This document shows positions 8,410-17,196 of a stretch of 64,000 nt of DNA, piece by piece. The stretch is from positions 62,001 through 126,000 of the forward strand of contig NZ_FNAO01000004.1 of the NCBI RefSeq assembly GCF_900101815.1, given 5' to 3'. Position 1 is the first letter of the stretch. Each line of letters starts with the position of its first letter. Source of the DNA: Pricia antarctica (GTDB lineage Bacteria > Bacteroidota > Bacteroidia > Flavobacteriales > Flavobacteriaceae). The notes under the pieces were generated by a model. It ran no database searches. It was not told the DNA's origin and worked only from the letters and a program-made list of their open reading frames with translations. The translations under genes and the position numbers were made by a program.

Positions 8410-9711
8410 TTAATGAGTAACAATGTAAGGATTATCGCGGTTGTCGTACCATTCAAGCTCAAAATTTGACTTATCATCTACGTATTTTTTATAAACAAAA
8501 CCCCATTCACCGCCTTCACCATCTTTGCGGGTCAAGATCAGCTGGTGGCATGTATATTGCAACTCATAGGTATTCTGGTTAAGAAAGCTTACAGGGCCCG
8601 ACCCTTGATAAGGGTCAAACGTTAGGTTCATTGTGTTCGTACCAGGCGTAAAATCATGATTGCCATTATGGTGGAAATCAAATATGTTATAGGCCAGAGT
8701 TACGGTCGAATCGCAAAAATTGCGGGTACTCGGTATGATGGCGGCTTCATCTAACTTGCCAGCAGTCTGAAATCTTCCGTTATCATATATGAACAGATTT
8801 TCTCTTAGATCGGTCCGGCCGTCATGCGGGTTAAACTCTACCCAGGTTAGATTGGGTGCAGGGTTATTCTTTTTGCAACCTCCACCGCCACTACCCGCCA
8901 ATACACTTTGTCCTGTTAGATTATTACAGCAACCCCCCAAATTTTTATTGAGGGCGACCTTGCGACCGGGCGCCTTTACCTGTAGGATCTCATCGTTGTA
9001 CAAATGAATGGTAAATTCCCATTGCCAAATTTTTTCATGTGATGTAAAATTTTGCGCTTCTCTAAGAATACTATTGCAGACATCGGCCTCATCGGGATCA
9101 TTGGGATCGTCTATCTCGACCGGTTCGATAAATGTACTAAAAGGGATGCCATCTACATAGGGCATAAGCTGTAACGGAAAAGAGATGGGGTAGTCCTTAA
9201 AATCGGCCACGGGAAATTCCGCATCAATGTTGACCACATCGGTCGAATCCGTACTTTCTTCCGGAACAATTGGTACATCGTAATAGTAGGAGGCCCCGGG
9301 CACGTACACATAAAAGCCGGTTACGTTTATCGCGGGATCGTGCAGAAAACGTACCCTGTCGCCTACGGGAAGACCGCGCATCAAATAAATGCTATCCTTT
9401 ACGTTGTTCCAGATAGCGCCATCGCCTCCCGATGGCGGCTGGCCGGGAATCTTGGTGGCGTTTACCAGCTTTAGGTACTGCGCGATTACATCGGCTTCCA
9501 GGGAGTCGGCAGGGGCGACGATCGTATCCTGCCCGCCGCCCTGATTGCCTTCCCCGGGGGGCTTAGCAATGGGCGGCGACTCCTTTTTGATTTCCTCCTC
9601 GTCCTTACTGCAAGCCTCGATGCAGATAACGATGGTTCCAAGAATTAGGAGCATGCGAAGACATCTCCCGAATACACTTACGATTTTTGATTTTTTTCCT
9701 GTTGTAAACAT
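8410..9711 (-). CDS. Large hypothetical lipoprotein
   Basis: A 433-residue protein with a basic N terminus, a hydrophobic stretch and a lipobox (VICIEAC, Cys34). A low-complexity acidic, proline- and glycine-rich linker (KDEEEIKKESPP, then PGEGNQGGGQD) follows, and the remainder is soluble. It is presumably tethered to the outer membrane facing out or to the periplasm. I recognise no domain; the C-terminal region has a short CCNNL and a GSGGGGCKKNN turn. A triplet of 21-bp-spaced motifs, matching that of the hydrolase operon, lies 146-202 bp upstream (9857-9913), so LytTR control is inferred. Confidence 0.7.
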   Translation of the reverse strand: MFTTGKKSKIVSVFGRCLRMLLILGTIVICIEACSKDEEEIKKESPPIAKPPGEGNQGGGQDTIVAPADSLEADVIAQYLKLVNATKIPGQPPSGGDGAIWNNVKDSIYLMRGLPVGDRVRFLHDPAINVTGFYVYVPGASYYYDVPIVPEESTDSTDVVNIDAEFPVADFKDYPISFPLQLMPYVDGIPFSTFIEPVEIDDPNDPDEADVCNSILREAQNFTSHEKIWQWEFTIHLYNDEILQVKAPGRKVALNKNLGGCCNNLTGQSVLAGSGGGGCKKNNPAPNLTWVEFNPHDGRTDLRENLFIYDNGRFQTAGKLDEAAIIPSTRNFCDSTVTLAYNIFDFHHNGNHDFTPGTNTMNLTFDPYQGSGPVSFLNQNTYELQYTCHQLILTRKDGEGGEWGFVYKKYVDDKSNFELEWYDNRDNPYIVTH

Positions 9712-9856
9712 GGCTTTTCATTATTGGGCCTGTCTTCCGATTGCTATCGGTAAGAACGGGCGGATTGAACATTTGATAAAAGGTCTGGGGGAGATATGGA
9801 ACCCGGCTTGGGTTCATTACCATAAAGCTATATACAACAGAAGGTATTTGCGAGAC

Positions 9857-9913
9857 GGGATCTATGGATGGAGGACTTGGGTTTGTAGGTGGTAGGAACG
9901 GGTCAATAGGTGG
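9857..9913 (-). promoter_or_regulatory. Putative LytTR operator, three 21-bp-phased motifs
   Basis: On the minus strand CCACCTATTGACCC (9913-9900), CCACCTACAAACCC (9892-9879) and CCATCCATAGATCC (9871-9858) begin exactly 21 bp apart. A near-consensus -7 box TAGCTTTA (9830-9823) lies 27 bp downstream, before the lipoprotein gene. The same triplet architecture occurs at 14175-14230. Direct repeats with a two-helical-turn period are how LytTR-domain regulators bind DNA. Confidence 0.6.
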
Positions 9914-9946
9914 TCGGGTCCGGGGATTGGTCATCTACTTTTTCAG

Positions 9947-11161
9947 CTACCACCTCCCTTTTCTTTGGCCACTAGCTAGCACATCATCAACAGCGGCCAG
10001 CAACCTACCACAAGCCGACTTGATTTCCGCTTCCGAAATGATCAATGGCGGGGCCAGGCGTAGGGCGTTGTTACGGAAAAGGAACCAATCTGTCAGTAGA
10101 CCCATTTCCATGGCCCGGTCGATGACCGCCTTTACGATTTCGAACGACTTGAATTCCACGGCCATGAGCAATCCCATGTTCCGTATTTCCAGTATGGCCG
10201 GATGTCGAAGGTATTTTTTAAACAGCTCGGCCTTGGTTTCGACTTCTTCGATAAGCCTACTTTCGGTCAATACATTCAAGTTTGCCAGTGCCGCCGCCGC
10301 ACTTACCGGATGCCCACCAAAGGTGGAGATATGCCCCAAGATCGGTTTTCTCTTTAAAACGTCCATGATATGTTGGGGGGCGATAAAGGCTCCGATGGGC
10401 ATGCCCCCGCCCATGGCTTTCGCACATACTACAATATCCGGAACGATATCATAATGTTCAAAGCCCCAGAACTTTCCGGTACGCCCGAAACCGGTCTGTA
10501 CTTCGTCCAATATCAATAAGGTTCCGGTGGCATCACAGCGCTGTCGCAATTGTTTAAAATAGTACCGGCTCGCCGCCATAACGCCAGCTTCCCCTTGTAC
10601 GGTCTCCAAAATGATGGCGGCGGTATTTGTGGATATTTCCGATAGATCTCTACCATTTCCAAAAGTGATATGCTTGACATCGGTAAGCAAGGGGCGATAC
10701 CCTTTTTTTAATTCCTCATTGCCGCAGACGGAGAGGGCGCCATGGGTAGAGCCGTGGTAGCTGTTGTGGCAAGAAATCAGTCCCGCCCGCCCCGTAAAGC
10801 GTTTGGCCAATTTTAAGGCACCTTCCACGGCCTCGCTTCCCGAATTTACAAGATAGCAGTTGTCCAGCTTTTTGGGCAAGGTCCGCAACAGGTTTTCCAC
10901 CAGTTTTACCTGAGGACTCTGTACCATTTCGCCATAGACCATGACGTGCAGGTATTTATCCGCCTGCTTCTTTATGGCCTGGATTACCTTCGGATGCCGA
11001 TGCCCAATGTTGCTGACCCCGATACCGGAAATAAGATCCATAACTTTTTCGCCGTTTTCGCCGTATAGGTACATGCCCTCCGCGCGTTCTATTTCCAATA
11101 GCAACGGAAAGCTAGTGGTCTGCGCCAAATGGGACAGGAACAATTGTCGATTGGTAATCAT
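9947..11161 (-). CDS. Class III PLP-dependent aminotransferase
   Basis: A 404-residue cytoplasmic fold-type I enzyme. Visible motifs are the PLP phosphate-binding VNSGSEAVEGALKLAKR (105-121), the ILDEVQTGFGRTG block with the pyridine-N Asp (D219) and the Schiff-base lysine K248 in CAKAMGGGMPIGAF. The C-terminal region has LRLAPPLIIS. It belongs to the acetylornithine/ornithine/4-aminobutyrate group and transfers an amino group from an omega-amino donor; the actual substrate is not decidable. It lies downstream of the S74 protein (60-bp gap) and is probably the last gene of the operon starting at 14002. Why an aminotransferase sits in this block is unclear. Confidence 0.9.
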   Translation of the reverse strand: MITNRQLFLSHLAQTTSFPLLLEIERAEGMYLYGENGEKVMDLISGIGVSNIGHRHPKVIQAIKKQADKYLHVMVYGEMVQSPQVKLVENLLRTLPKKLDNCYLVNSGSEAVEGALKLAKRFTGRAGLISCHNSYHGSTHGALSVCGNEELKKGYRPLLTDVKHITFGNGRDLSEISTNTAAIILETVQGEAGVMAASRYYFKQLRQRCDATGTLLILDEVQTGFGRTGKFWGFEHYDIVPDIVVCAKAMGGGMPIGAFIAPQHIMDVLKRKPILGHISTFGGHPVSAAAALANLNVLTESRLIEEVETKAELFKKYLRHPAILEIRNMGLLMAVEFKSFEIVKAVIDRAMEMGLLTDWFLFRNNALRLAPPLIISEAEIKSACGRLLAAVDDVLASGQRKGRW

Positions 11162-11221
11162 GATTTTTAGTATTTAAGGTTTATACTTGTTGATTATCAG
11201 TTAATTAATTGGTCTGATCTT

Positions 11222-13000
11222 TTAGTTCTTTACCAAGGCTTCCAACCGTTCTAGCCTTGTTCCAATATCTTCGATTTCAATAATTTGCCGATTCAATCTG
11301 GCCTTTTGGGCTTCGATCAGCACTTGCTGTTCCTGGACTGCCTTGATCGCCAATACCTCGAAACCGGCATAGTTGAGGGAATAAATGCCCGGTGACCGCT
11401 CGTCCGTGGAAACGGAGACCAGTTCGGGAAACAGTTTTTCCATATCCTGGGCGATAAAGCCGAGGGAGGTCTTTTGATCGGGATTGCCCTCCTTGACTTT
11501 GTAGGAAGACGGCACCAATTGCATCATATTGCCCAAAATTCCCTTTATAGGATTGATGTCGGATTTGAACCGGCGATCGGACAACGCATAGTAGTTTCCA
11601 TCCACGGCATTAAACTCGCCCCTGACACTGCCATTGAAAAAGAGATATAAACCATTTCCCGTATTTACATATAACTCCCAATCCTCGTCACTACTGGCGT
11701 TTTGAATATCCAGACCAAAACTTCCATGGACAATTTTCATCATATATCGTTCGGCTTCGCCGGGAGATTGGCCCACGATAAACCCCTTGGTCTGAATGGC
11801 GAGCTCGCTTAGTCCGTCGGGCATATATTGGGCATGGGAAACGATACGTGCCCGGCCCAGTGTATTCTCCGCTTCCAATCGAATGGAGTGTGCGGCGTTT
11901 CCGGCCTCAACTGCCCCGCCGTTCTCGTTGCCCACGGTTATTGCCGGCAGCTTCCAACTTGACCCGATATTGTTACCCACCACCAGCTCTTTATCGGGAT
12001 CGGTATTCCCGATGCCTACTTTTCCATTACCAAGAAGGGTGACATGGTCGGCCTCGACATTGCTGTTCTTAAACCGGAAATTCAGTTTGGAATTTTTTTG
12101 GTTGTTGGCGGCAAGTCCGTTGATGTTCCAATGCACGTTCTTTACATCGTTGTTTCCAAAGGAAATTCGGGCATAGTCCCTTTCATTTTCGGTAAGCAGC
12201 AATTGGGGCAGTACGTTTGTCGAATTGTTGGTAATTTCCAATTGGGCAGCGGGCCGGTTTGTGCCGATACCGACCTGGCCATTCTGCACTAAAATCATTC
12301 GTCCTTCAAATTCGGAAGCACCATCGACCTTGGCCCCGAACAACAGATTGGCACCTTTGCCAGTGGTGGTCATGGCCCATTGGTCTCCGTTTTGCGGATA
12401 GCCCAGCATTAATTTGCCCACATCGGTATTTACCCGCATATCGCCGTTCACTTCAAGTTTTGCTTCGGGAATTTCAATTCCGATACCTACATTGCCATGG
12501 CCGGTTACCAGTGCAGCTCTTCCCGACGATTCAAAGAAACCCCTGAAACCCGTACCTTCGGCCCTTCCTATAATTCCGGCGCCGGACGGATTATCGGTAC
12601 TACCCAATACCCCGGCCACATTACCGCTGCCGCTTGAAAAGCCCACGACCCCGGAACCCTGTTCGGAGGTACCGAAAATAGCGGCTGAGCGCACGGCCAC
12701 GAGGGATGATCCTGCACCCTGCCGCCCGGCAATGGCCAACCCGTTTGCCGTGGTGGTATTGGCGATGCCGAAAGCCATGTTATCGGGAAAATCGATTTCT
12801 TCCATAACAGGAAGTGAAAACCTTAAGTAGGACAAAGGAATTCCACCTCCGCCTTTAGAGAGTTTCAGGGAATCGTTAAAGATTCCGATGTGCTGTATAT
12901 CGTTCGAGAGACCATTGTCCCTGGTACCGCCGATGGACTGGCCAAAGGAAGCCGCGAAGAATCCCCATAGTAATGCTATATTTAATGTTACCTTTTTCAT
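11222..13000 (-). CDS. Tail fibre domain protein with peptidase S74 chaperone
   Basis: A 592-residue exported protein (MKKVTLNIALLWGFFAASFGQ signal). The central part is a repetitive beta-structured shaft with recurring NVGIGIEIPEAKLEVNGD-type units, seen again as GQVGIGTNRPAAQLEI and KVGIGNTDPDKELVVG. The C-terminal ~120 residues are the intramolecular chaperone domain: YALSDRRFKSDI (S474-D475 is the expected autocleavage dyad), LGFIAQDMEKLFPELV and a terminal coiled coil. Such proteins trimerise into surface fibres and release the chaperone by self-cleavage. In Bacteroidota they are chromosomal surface proteins, not necessarily phage-derived. It lies between the hydrolase and the aminotransferase. 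Confidence 0.88.
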   Translation of the reverse strand: MKKVTLNIALLWGFFAASFGQSIGGTRDNGLSNDIQHIGIFNDSLKLSKGGGGIPLSYLRFSLPVMEEIDFPDNMAFGIANTTTANGLAIAGRQGAGSSLVAVRSAAIFGTSEQGSGVVGFSSGSGNVAGVLGSTDNPSGAGIIGRAEGTGFRGFFESSGRAALVTGHGNVGIGIEIPEAKLEVNGDMRVNTDVGKLMLGYPQNGDQWAMTTTGKGANLLFGAKVDGASEFEGRMILVQNGQVGIGTNRPAAQLEITNNSTNVLPQLLLTENERDYARISFGNNDVKNVHWNINGLAANNQKNSKLNFRFKNSNVEADHVTLLGNGKVGIGNTDPDKELVVGNNIGSSWKLPAITVGNENGGAVEAGNAAHSIRLEAENTLGRARIVSHAQYMPDGLSELAIQTKGFIVGQSPGEAERYMMKIVHGSFGLDIQNASSDEDWELYVNTGNGLYLFFNGSVRGEFNAVDGNYYALSDRRFKSDINPIKGILGNMMQLVPSSYKVKEGNPDQKTSLGFIAQDMEKLFPELVSVSTDERSPGIYSLNYAGFEVLAIKAVQEQQVLIEAQKARLNRQIIEIEDIGTRLERLEALVKN

Positions 13001-13030
13001 GATATTTCACGTTTTATCAAACAACGCTTT

Positions 13031-13081
13031 GCGCCATACGCCGTACGCAGTTTTTTGCGCATGCCGTACCGTATATGGCGC
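13031..13081. repeat. Inverted repeat between hydrolase and S74 genes
   Basis: GCGCCATA (13031-13038) and TATGGCGC (13074-13081) form a perfect 8-bp stem. Inside are two related GCCGTAC elements and a TTTTTT run. It lies in the 93-bp gap between two same-strand genes and could be an attenuating hairpin, an mRNA processing site or a repeat remnant. Confidence 0.5.
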
Positions 13082-13093
13082 ATAGCCTGCCTA

Positions 13094-14002
13094 TTACAAA
13101 TCAAAATCCTTCATCCACTCCCAATGTACCTTTGCCCCGTGCATCGGATGGTTTCTTCCATTGGGATATTCGTGTTCCAGATCTTTGACTATCGCAAAAC
13201 CGAAATCGTTTCGGGGTCCCGAATTGTTCGAATATTTTGCGACTATATATTTGCCGGGATCCCCAGTAGCGGTATAATTTGGGTTAAGCCCAAAACTGTC
13301 GATATATGAATTCAATATGGACTGCACTTGGGGATAGGTTGCCAATACTTTCGGGAAATTCAAGGACAATGGCGATGTGGCGCCGAGCTTGGCCATCAAT
13401 TTGGCATCGGCCGCCCCGATTTGTAACAGAACGGGTAGTCTTCGTAAGGGCGTGAACGTCGTATCGGGCGGTATGGAACCCGCACACGCCACCACCGCCG
13501 ACAATTTATCCGAAAGTTCAATGGCGCAACGTGCCGCCATTTCGCCCCCGTTGGAAAAGCCGACCATATACACCCGTTCGGTTTCCGTGTTGTATCTTGA
13601 CGCCACGGCCTCGATCACTTTTCCAAGGAACTTTACATCGTCCCTGCGAATTACGTTATCGCAGAGTTCGAGGTCGTACCCCGTCCATTTTTCGGCGTTG
13701 TGCTTTTGCATGCCATCATCTTCGACGCAATCGTATTTCCATGCGGACGGGAATACCGTAATGATGTTCGCATCCTCGCCCTGTTGTACCCAACCGGAGA
13801 TTTTATAGAACTTTTCGCCGTTGCCCCCGCTTCCGTGGAGCATCAGCACTACCGGAAACCTCGAACTGCCTTCATAGGTTTGGTGAATGTGGACGTAATA
13901 TTCCCTGTTGTCCCCATCGACCTGTATGGCGAAACGGTGTTTGCCGGGCGTCGAGTTTCTTTGCTCTTTCTTGGTGTCGCTACTTTTTACTTGTGTTTTC
14001 AT
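13094..14002 (-). CDS. PHB-depolymerase/LpqC-like alpha/beta hydrolase
   Basis: About 302 residues from ATG 14002. This start is preferred over the in-frame ATG 14053 because the sequence between them is an A/T-rich leader. The fold signatures are an oxyanion motif VVLMLHGSGGNGEKF, the nucleophile elbow GFSNGG (Ser in MVGFSNGGEMAARCAIEL) and a final His candidate in NHPMHG. This matches the esterase/PHB depolymerase family (acetylxylan-esterase and feruloyl-esterase relatives). No signal peptide is seen, so it may be cytoplasmic. It is the first gene of a probable operon with the S74 protein and aminotransferase, preceded by the 21-bp-phased operator. Confidence 0.82.
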   Translation of the reverse strand: MKTQVKSSDTKKEQRNSTPGKHRFAIQVDGDNREYYVHIHQTYEGSSRFPVVLMLHGSGGNGEKFYKISGWVQQGEDANIITVFPSAWKYDCVEDDGMQKHNAEKWTGYDLELCDNVIRRDDVKFLGKVIEAVASRYNTETERVYMVGFSNGGEMAARCAIELSDKLSAVVACAGSIPPDTTFTPLRRLPVLLQIGAADAKLMAKLGATSPLSLNFPKVLATYPQVQSILNSYIDSFGLNPNYTATGDPGKYIVAKYSNNSGPRNDFGFAIVKDLEHEYPNGRNHPMHGAKVHWEWMKDFDL

Positions 14003-14323
14003 CTTTTTATTATTTTTAAGATTATTTAATACGGATTTGGGGAAGTCGGCCATGCGCCTTTTGTATTGCGGTGCAAGCCGGTATCATTAAAATTTAAAAA
14101 AGGGGGAAGGAGAAAATTTTTAGGGGGGAATCAATAGTATAAAACTACTACTCGCCCTTCGAAACCTCTATTCAAGATCGATAGATGGACTGGTCGGGTT
14201 TGTAGATGGCGGGAATAGGAGGATAAGTGGAAAGCAAAGTCCTACCCTCTAAAGTCCAAAATTTTACAGGGATGGATATTGGGAATATTCATTTTATATT
14301 GGGGGATACTATAGGAGTATGGC
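14003..14323 (-). other. 320-bp regulatory region before the hydrolase operon
   Basis: Gene-free. It contains the phased operator (14175-14230), a purine-rich stretch on the plus strand (14101-14130) and, on the minus strand, a near-consensus -7 box TACTATTG (14139-14132). Transcription is therefore expected from about 14125, giving a leader of roughly 120 nt before ATG 14002. Confidence 0.5.
14175..14230 (-). promoter_or_regulatory. Putative LytTR operator, second copy
   Basis: On the minus strand CCACTTATCCTCCT (14230-14217), CCATCTACAAACCC (14209-14196) and CCATCTATCGATCT (14188-14175) begin exactly 21 bp apart. The middle unit matches the middle unit at 9879-9892 in 13 of 14 bases. It lies 36 bp upstream of a -7-like box and directly downstream of the LytTR response-regulator gene. 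Confidence 0.62.
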
Positions 14324-15073
14324 CTAAACCCTATTCAACATCCCCAAGAAAGCATCCTTCCTTCTTCGGGAAATGTCCACATGATGGTCATCAGTCATGA
14401 TGACGTAGCCACCATCGCCTTTGAAGTATTTTTGGATGTGCCCCATGTTGATAAGGTGGGAGTTGTGTACCCGACAAAATCCGGAACCGGTCAACAGGTT
14501 TTCAAAATCCTTAAGGTTTTTGGAGATGACCTGTTTTTGATGGCCGGAAAGATAGAGCGTGGTATAGCTGCCGTCGGCCTCGCAGTAGATGATATCGTTG
14601 GTCCTGAAAAAGTCGATGCCGTCCAAAGTGGGGACGGCCAGTTTTTCGATCTTGCCGGAAGTGTAGTTTATATTGTGCAGTACGGACTGATAGCGTTGTC
14701 GCTTTCCGTTTTTTTGTAAATTTTCCTTTGTTCTTTTTACGGCGTGGATCAGGTCGTCCACGTCCAAGGGTTTGAGTAGGTAGTCGATGGCGCTAAACTT
14801 GATGGCCTTGATGGCATATTGGTCGTAGGATGTAACGAAGATGACCTCAAATTCGATGGGGGACAATTTTTGCAGCACATCAAAACCGGACATATTGGGC
14901 ATCTGGACGTCCAAAAAGACAAGATCCGGTTTGAGTTCCGCAATAGCTTTTATTCCCGCTTCGGGACTTTCGCAGATCTGCAGGATCTCAACTTCCGGGC
15001 AATACTGTTTAAGTGCCTGCTGTAGCGATTGCCGGCCGTAATGCTCGTCGTCGATGATCAGTGTCTTTATCAT
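14324..15073 (-). CDS. LytTR-family response regulator
   Basis: A 249-residue two-domain regulator. The receiver domain (1-120) has the acidic pocket IIDDEHYG, the phospho-acceptor D55 in LVFLDVQMPNMSGF, FVTSYDQYAIKAI and LLKPLDVDDL with the conserved Lys. The LytTR DNA-binding domain (about 145-245) shows DIIYCEADGSYTTLYL, then CRVHNSHLINMGHIQKYFKG and the terminal VDISRRRKDAFL. LytTR domains bind direct repeats about two helical turns apart, consistent with the repeats at 14175-14230 and 9857-9913. The cognate kinase gene ends 131 bp upstream. Confidence 0.95.
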   Translation of the reverse strand: MIKTLIIDDEHYGRQSLQQALKQYCPEVEILQICESPEAGIKAIAELKPDLVFLDVQMPNMSGFDVLQKLSPIEFEVIFVTSYDQYAIKAIKFSAIDYLLKPLDVDDLIHAVKRTKENLQKNGKRQRYQSVLHNINYTSGKIEKLAVPTLDGIDFFRTNDIIYCEADGSYTTLYLSGHQKQVISKNLKDFENLLTGSGFCRVHNSHLINMGHIQKYFKGDGGYVIMTDDHHVDISRRRKDAFLGMLNRV

Positions 15074-15204
15074 TTTAAGTTTAGGGATTTAGTAAATTCA
15101 TAATTTTCAATTTTTCATTTTCACTTCGTACCCCATACTTCGTAGCTTGAATTTTTCGTAACTCGTAATGCATAACCTATAATTTGACTTTCGCTTAAAC
15201 CTAA

Positions 15205-17196
15205 TCAGGAAATAGGAATATTGACGGTCACGCGAGTCCCCAAAGCCTCCCCCGCCTGGTTTGTCAGGTCGGTAATATGGATTAGTTTTCTTTGTAGTTC
15301 CTTACTGAGCAGCCTCAGCCGTTCCTCTGTAATTTTCAGTCCTAGGGACTTGCTCTTATATACCGATCTTTGCTGTAGCTCGAAAGCTTTTTGGCGGCCC
15401 ACGCCATTGTCCTCGATCTCGCACACCAATTGGTCACCTTGCTGTTCTATGGAAATGGTAATCTTTCCGTTCCCGATGTCCTTTCTGTGCATCAGGCCGT
15501 GCCAGATGGCATTTTCCACAAAGGGCTGTAAGACCATGGAGGGCAGGTAGGTGTTTTCCAGATCGATATCGCCCTTGATGTCGATGTTGTGCTGTATTTC
15601 CCCATTAAAACGAAGGGATTCAAGTTGAATATAAGCCTCCAATAGGCTCAGTTCATCTTTTAGGGAAACCTCGGTGGACTCCGCATTTTCCAAGACCATC
15701 CGGATCAGCTTGCCGAACTTGGTCAGATATTTGGAGGCGTTTTTGTTGTCTCCGTCCAAAATCATCTGGTTGATGGAATTCATACAGTTAAAAATAAAAT
15801 GTGGGTTGATCTGTGCCTGCAAGGCCTTCATTTCAAGTTCGGTGAGTTGGCGCTTAAAGTTGACTTCCTTGATCTCCTCGTTTTTGGAAGCAAGAACTTT
15901 TTGGCTTTTTAGGCGTTGGTGAAGCGTGTAGTATAGCAAACCGGCCAAAAGGGCAATCAATAGTACTCCTATAATAAATGCATTTTTTAGGGTAGCTTGA
16001 CGTTGTGCTTCTTTTCGCTGCATATTTTTTTCCTGATTCAATACTATTATTTGCTGGTTTTTTTTTTCGGCTTCATATTTAATCTGAAGTTCGGCCACTT
16101 GGTTAAGATGGTTTTCGTTGATTAGGCTATCCTTATATATTTCATAATTTTTTCGACTATCCAGTGCCTTAGCGAAGTTGCCGTTTTCCTCGTAGGCGTA
16201 TGATAAAAGGTCATAAGATTCTCTAATATAAGACTTAAAGTTTTTTTTTATTGCTTCTTTGATCAACCCGTTAAGGGCATTTATGCTCTGTGTGTAATTT
16301 TTTAGCTTGTAATCAATCAGTGCTAAATTAAATTCCGAGCTTAGAATATATTGTGGCAGACCCAGCGATTCGGCAATATCCTTTGATTTTTTATGAAACT
16401 CCGATGCCGTTTTATAATCGCCTTTTGCAAAATATATAATACCGATATTGTTCAAATCCATCCGAGCATCGTATTGTAAATCATATTTTTCATTTATTCG
16501 GAGGGCTTGGTTATGATATTGCAGGGCCTTTTCATAGTCTTTTTTTCGCCCATAAATCAGTCCTATATTTCCCAAAGCATGAGCCATTCTTTTTTGATCT
16601 CCCATACCTCTGTACAGTCTAAATCCCTTTTGATAATATTCCAACGCCTTATCGTTGTTATTCAAATCCATATTCGATATTCCAAGGTTTAAGTAAACAC
16701 GGCCCAATCCAGTTGAATCACCCACTTGTTCGTAAAGCGCAAGAGCCTTTAACTGATCTTCTACTGCCAAGTAATATTCTCCATTGAAGTTATACGCCAT
16801 TCCCCTGTTTTGATAAAAATCGGCTTCAACAGAAGAATCATGAAAATTACGAAGTTGTTTTTCTACTTTTCCAAGTAAATTCAGTGATTTGGGTATGTTG
16901 CCATTATAGAGATAGAAGTGTGCTAGTTCAATTCGAGCAACGCATACTCTTTTTTCATCGTTGATTTTTTTCCCAAGTGTTTGTGCTTTTTTAAAATAGT
17001 CCTCAGCCTTGGTAGTATCGATAGAAGTCAGAGATTTTCCAAGTTCCACATACAGATCTGTTTTGACCGAATCTTGGGAAGTATTCTTCAATAAGTACAG
17101 CAAACTATCGACATTAGCCGTTTCTTGGGCCTTCAAAAAAAAGCATGTCAATAGAAAAAAAAAGTGGATGGTCGACCAAAATTTTCTCGTTTTCAT
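15205..17196 (-). CDS. TPR sensor histidine kinase, LytS-type
   Basis: About 663 residues from ATG 17196, chosen because MKTRKFWSTIHFFFLLTCFF is a clean signal segment; the TTG-like upstream extension is not. The periplasmic part consists of about seven tetratricopeptide repeats (for example KALEYYQKGFRLYRGMGD and KALQYHNQALRINEKYD). A single membrane helix follows (FIIGVLLIALLAGLLYYTL), then a coiled-coil linker and the His_kinase domain with H466 in QINPHFIFNCMNSI. The ATPase domain has VENAIWHGL and IEDNGVGR. This TPR-LytS arrangement is common in Bacteroidota and pairs with the adjacent LytTR regulator. The signal sensed is unknown. Confidence 0.93.
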   Translation of the reverse strand: MKTRKFWSTIHFFFLLTCFFLKAQETANVDSLLYLLKNTSQDSVKTDLYVELGKSLTSIDTTKAEDYFKKAQTLGKKINDEKRVCVARIELAHFYLYNGNIPKSLNLLGKVEKQLRNFHDSSVEADFYQNRGMAYNFNGEYYLAVEDQLKALALYEQVGDSTGLGRVYLNLGISNMDLNNNDKALEYYQKGFRLYRGMGDQKRMAHALGNIGLIYGRKKDYEKALQYHNQALRINEKYDLQYDARMDLNNIGIIYFAKGDYKTASEFHKKSKDIAESLGLPQYILSSEFNLALIDYKLKNYTQSINALNGLIKEAIKKNFKSYIRESYDLLSYAYEENGNFAKALDSRKNYEIYKDSLINENHLNQVAELQIKYEAEKKNQQIIVLNQEKNMQRKEAQRQATLKNAFIIGVLLIALLAGLLYYTLHQRLKSQKVLASKNEEIKEVNFKRQLTELEMKALQAQINPHFIFNCMNSINQMILDGDNKNASKYLTKFGKLIRMVLENAESTEVSLKDELSLLEAYIQLESLRFNGEIQHNIDIKGDIDLENTYLPSMVLQPFVENAIWHGLMHRKDIGNGKITISIEQQGDQLVCEIEDNGVGRQKAFELQQRSVYKSKSLGLKITEERLRLLSKELQRKLIHITDLTNQAGEALGTRVTVNIPIS

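Noticed and set aside
9605-9934. Minus-strand frame with PPTNPSPPS composition, overlapping the lipoprotein 5' end
   Set aside because: Proline-rich composition reflects the C-rich phased operator repeats; it overlaps the lipoprotein start and promoter.
9864-10454. Open frame (196 codons) antisense to the aminotransferase 3' end
   Set aside because: The aminotransferase has intact catalytic motifs; the other frame is Ser/Ala-rich and antisense.
11222-13000. S74 protein as evidence of a prophage
   Set aside because: No phage structural, replication or integrase genes nearby; S74 fibres also occur as chromosomal surface proteins in Bacteroidota.
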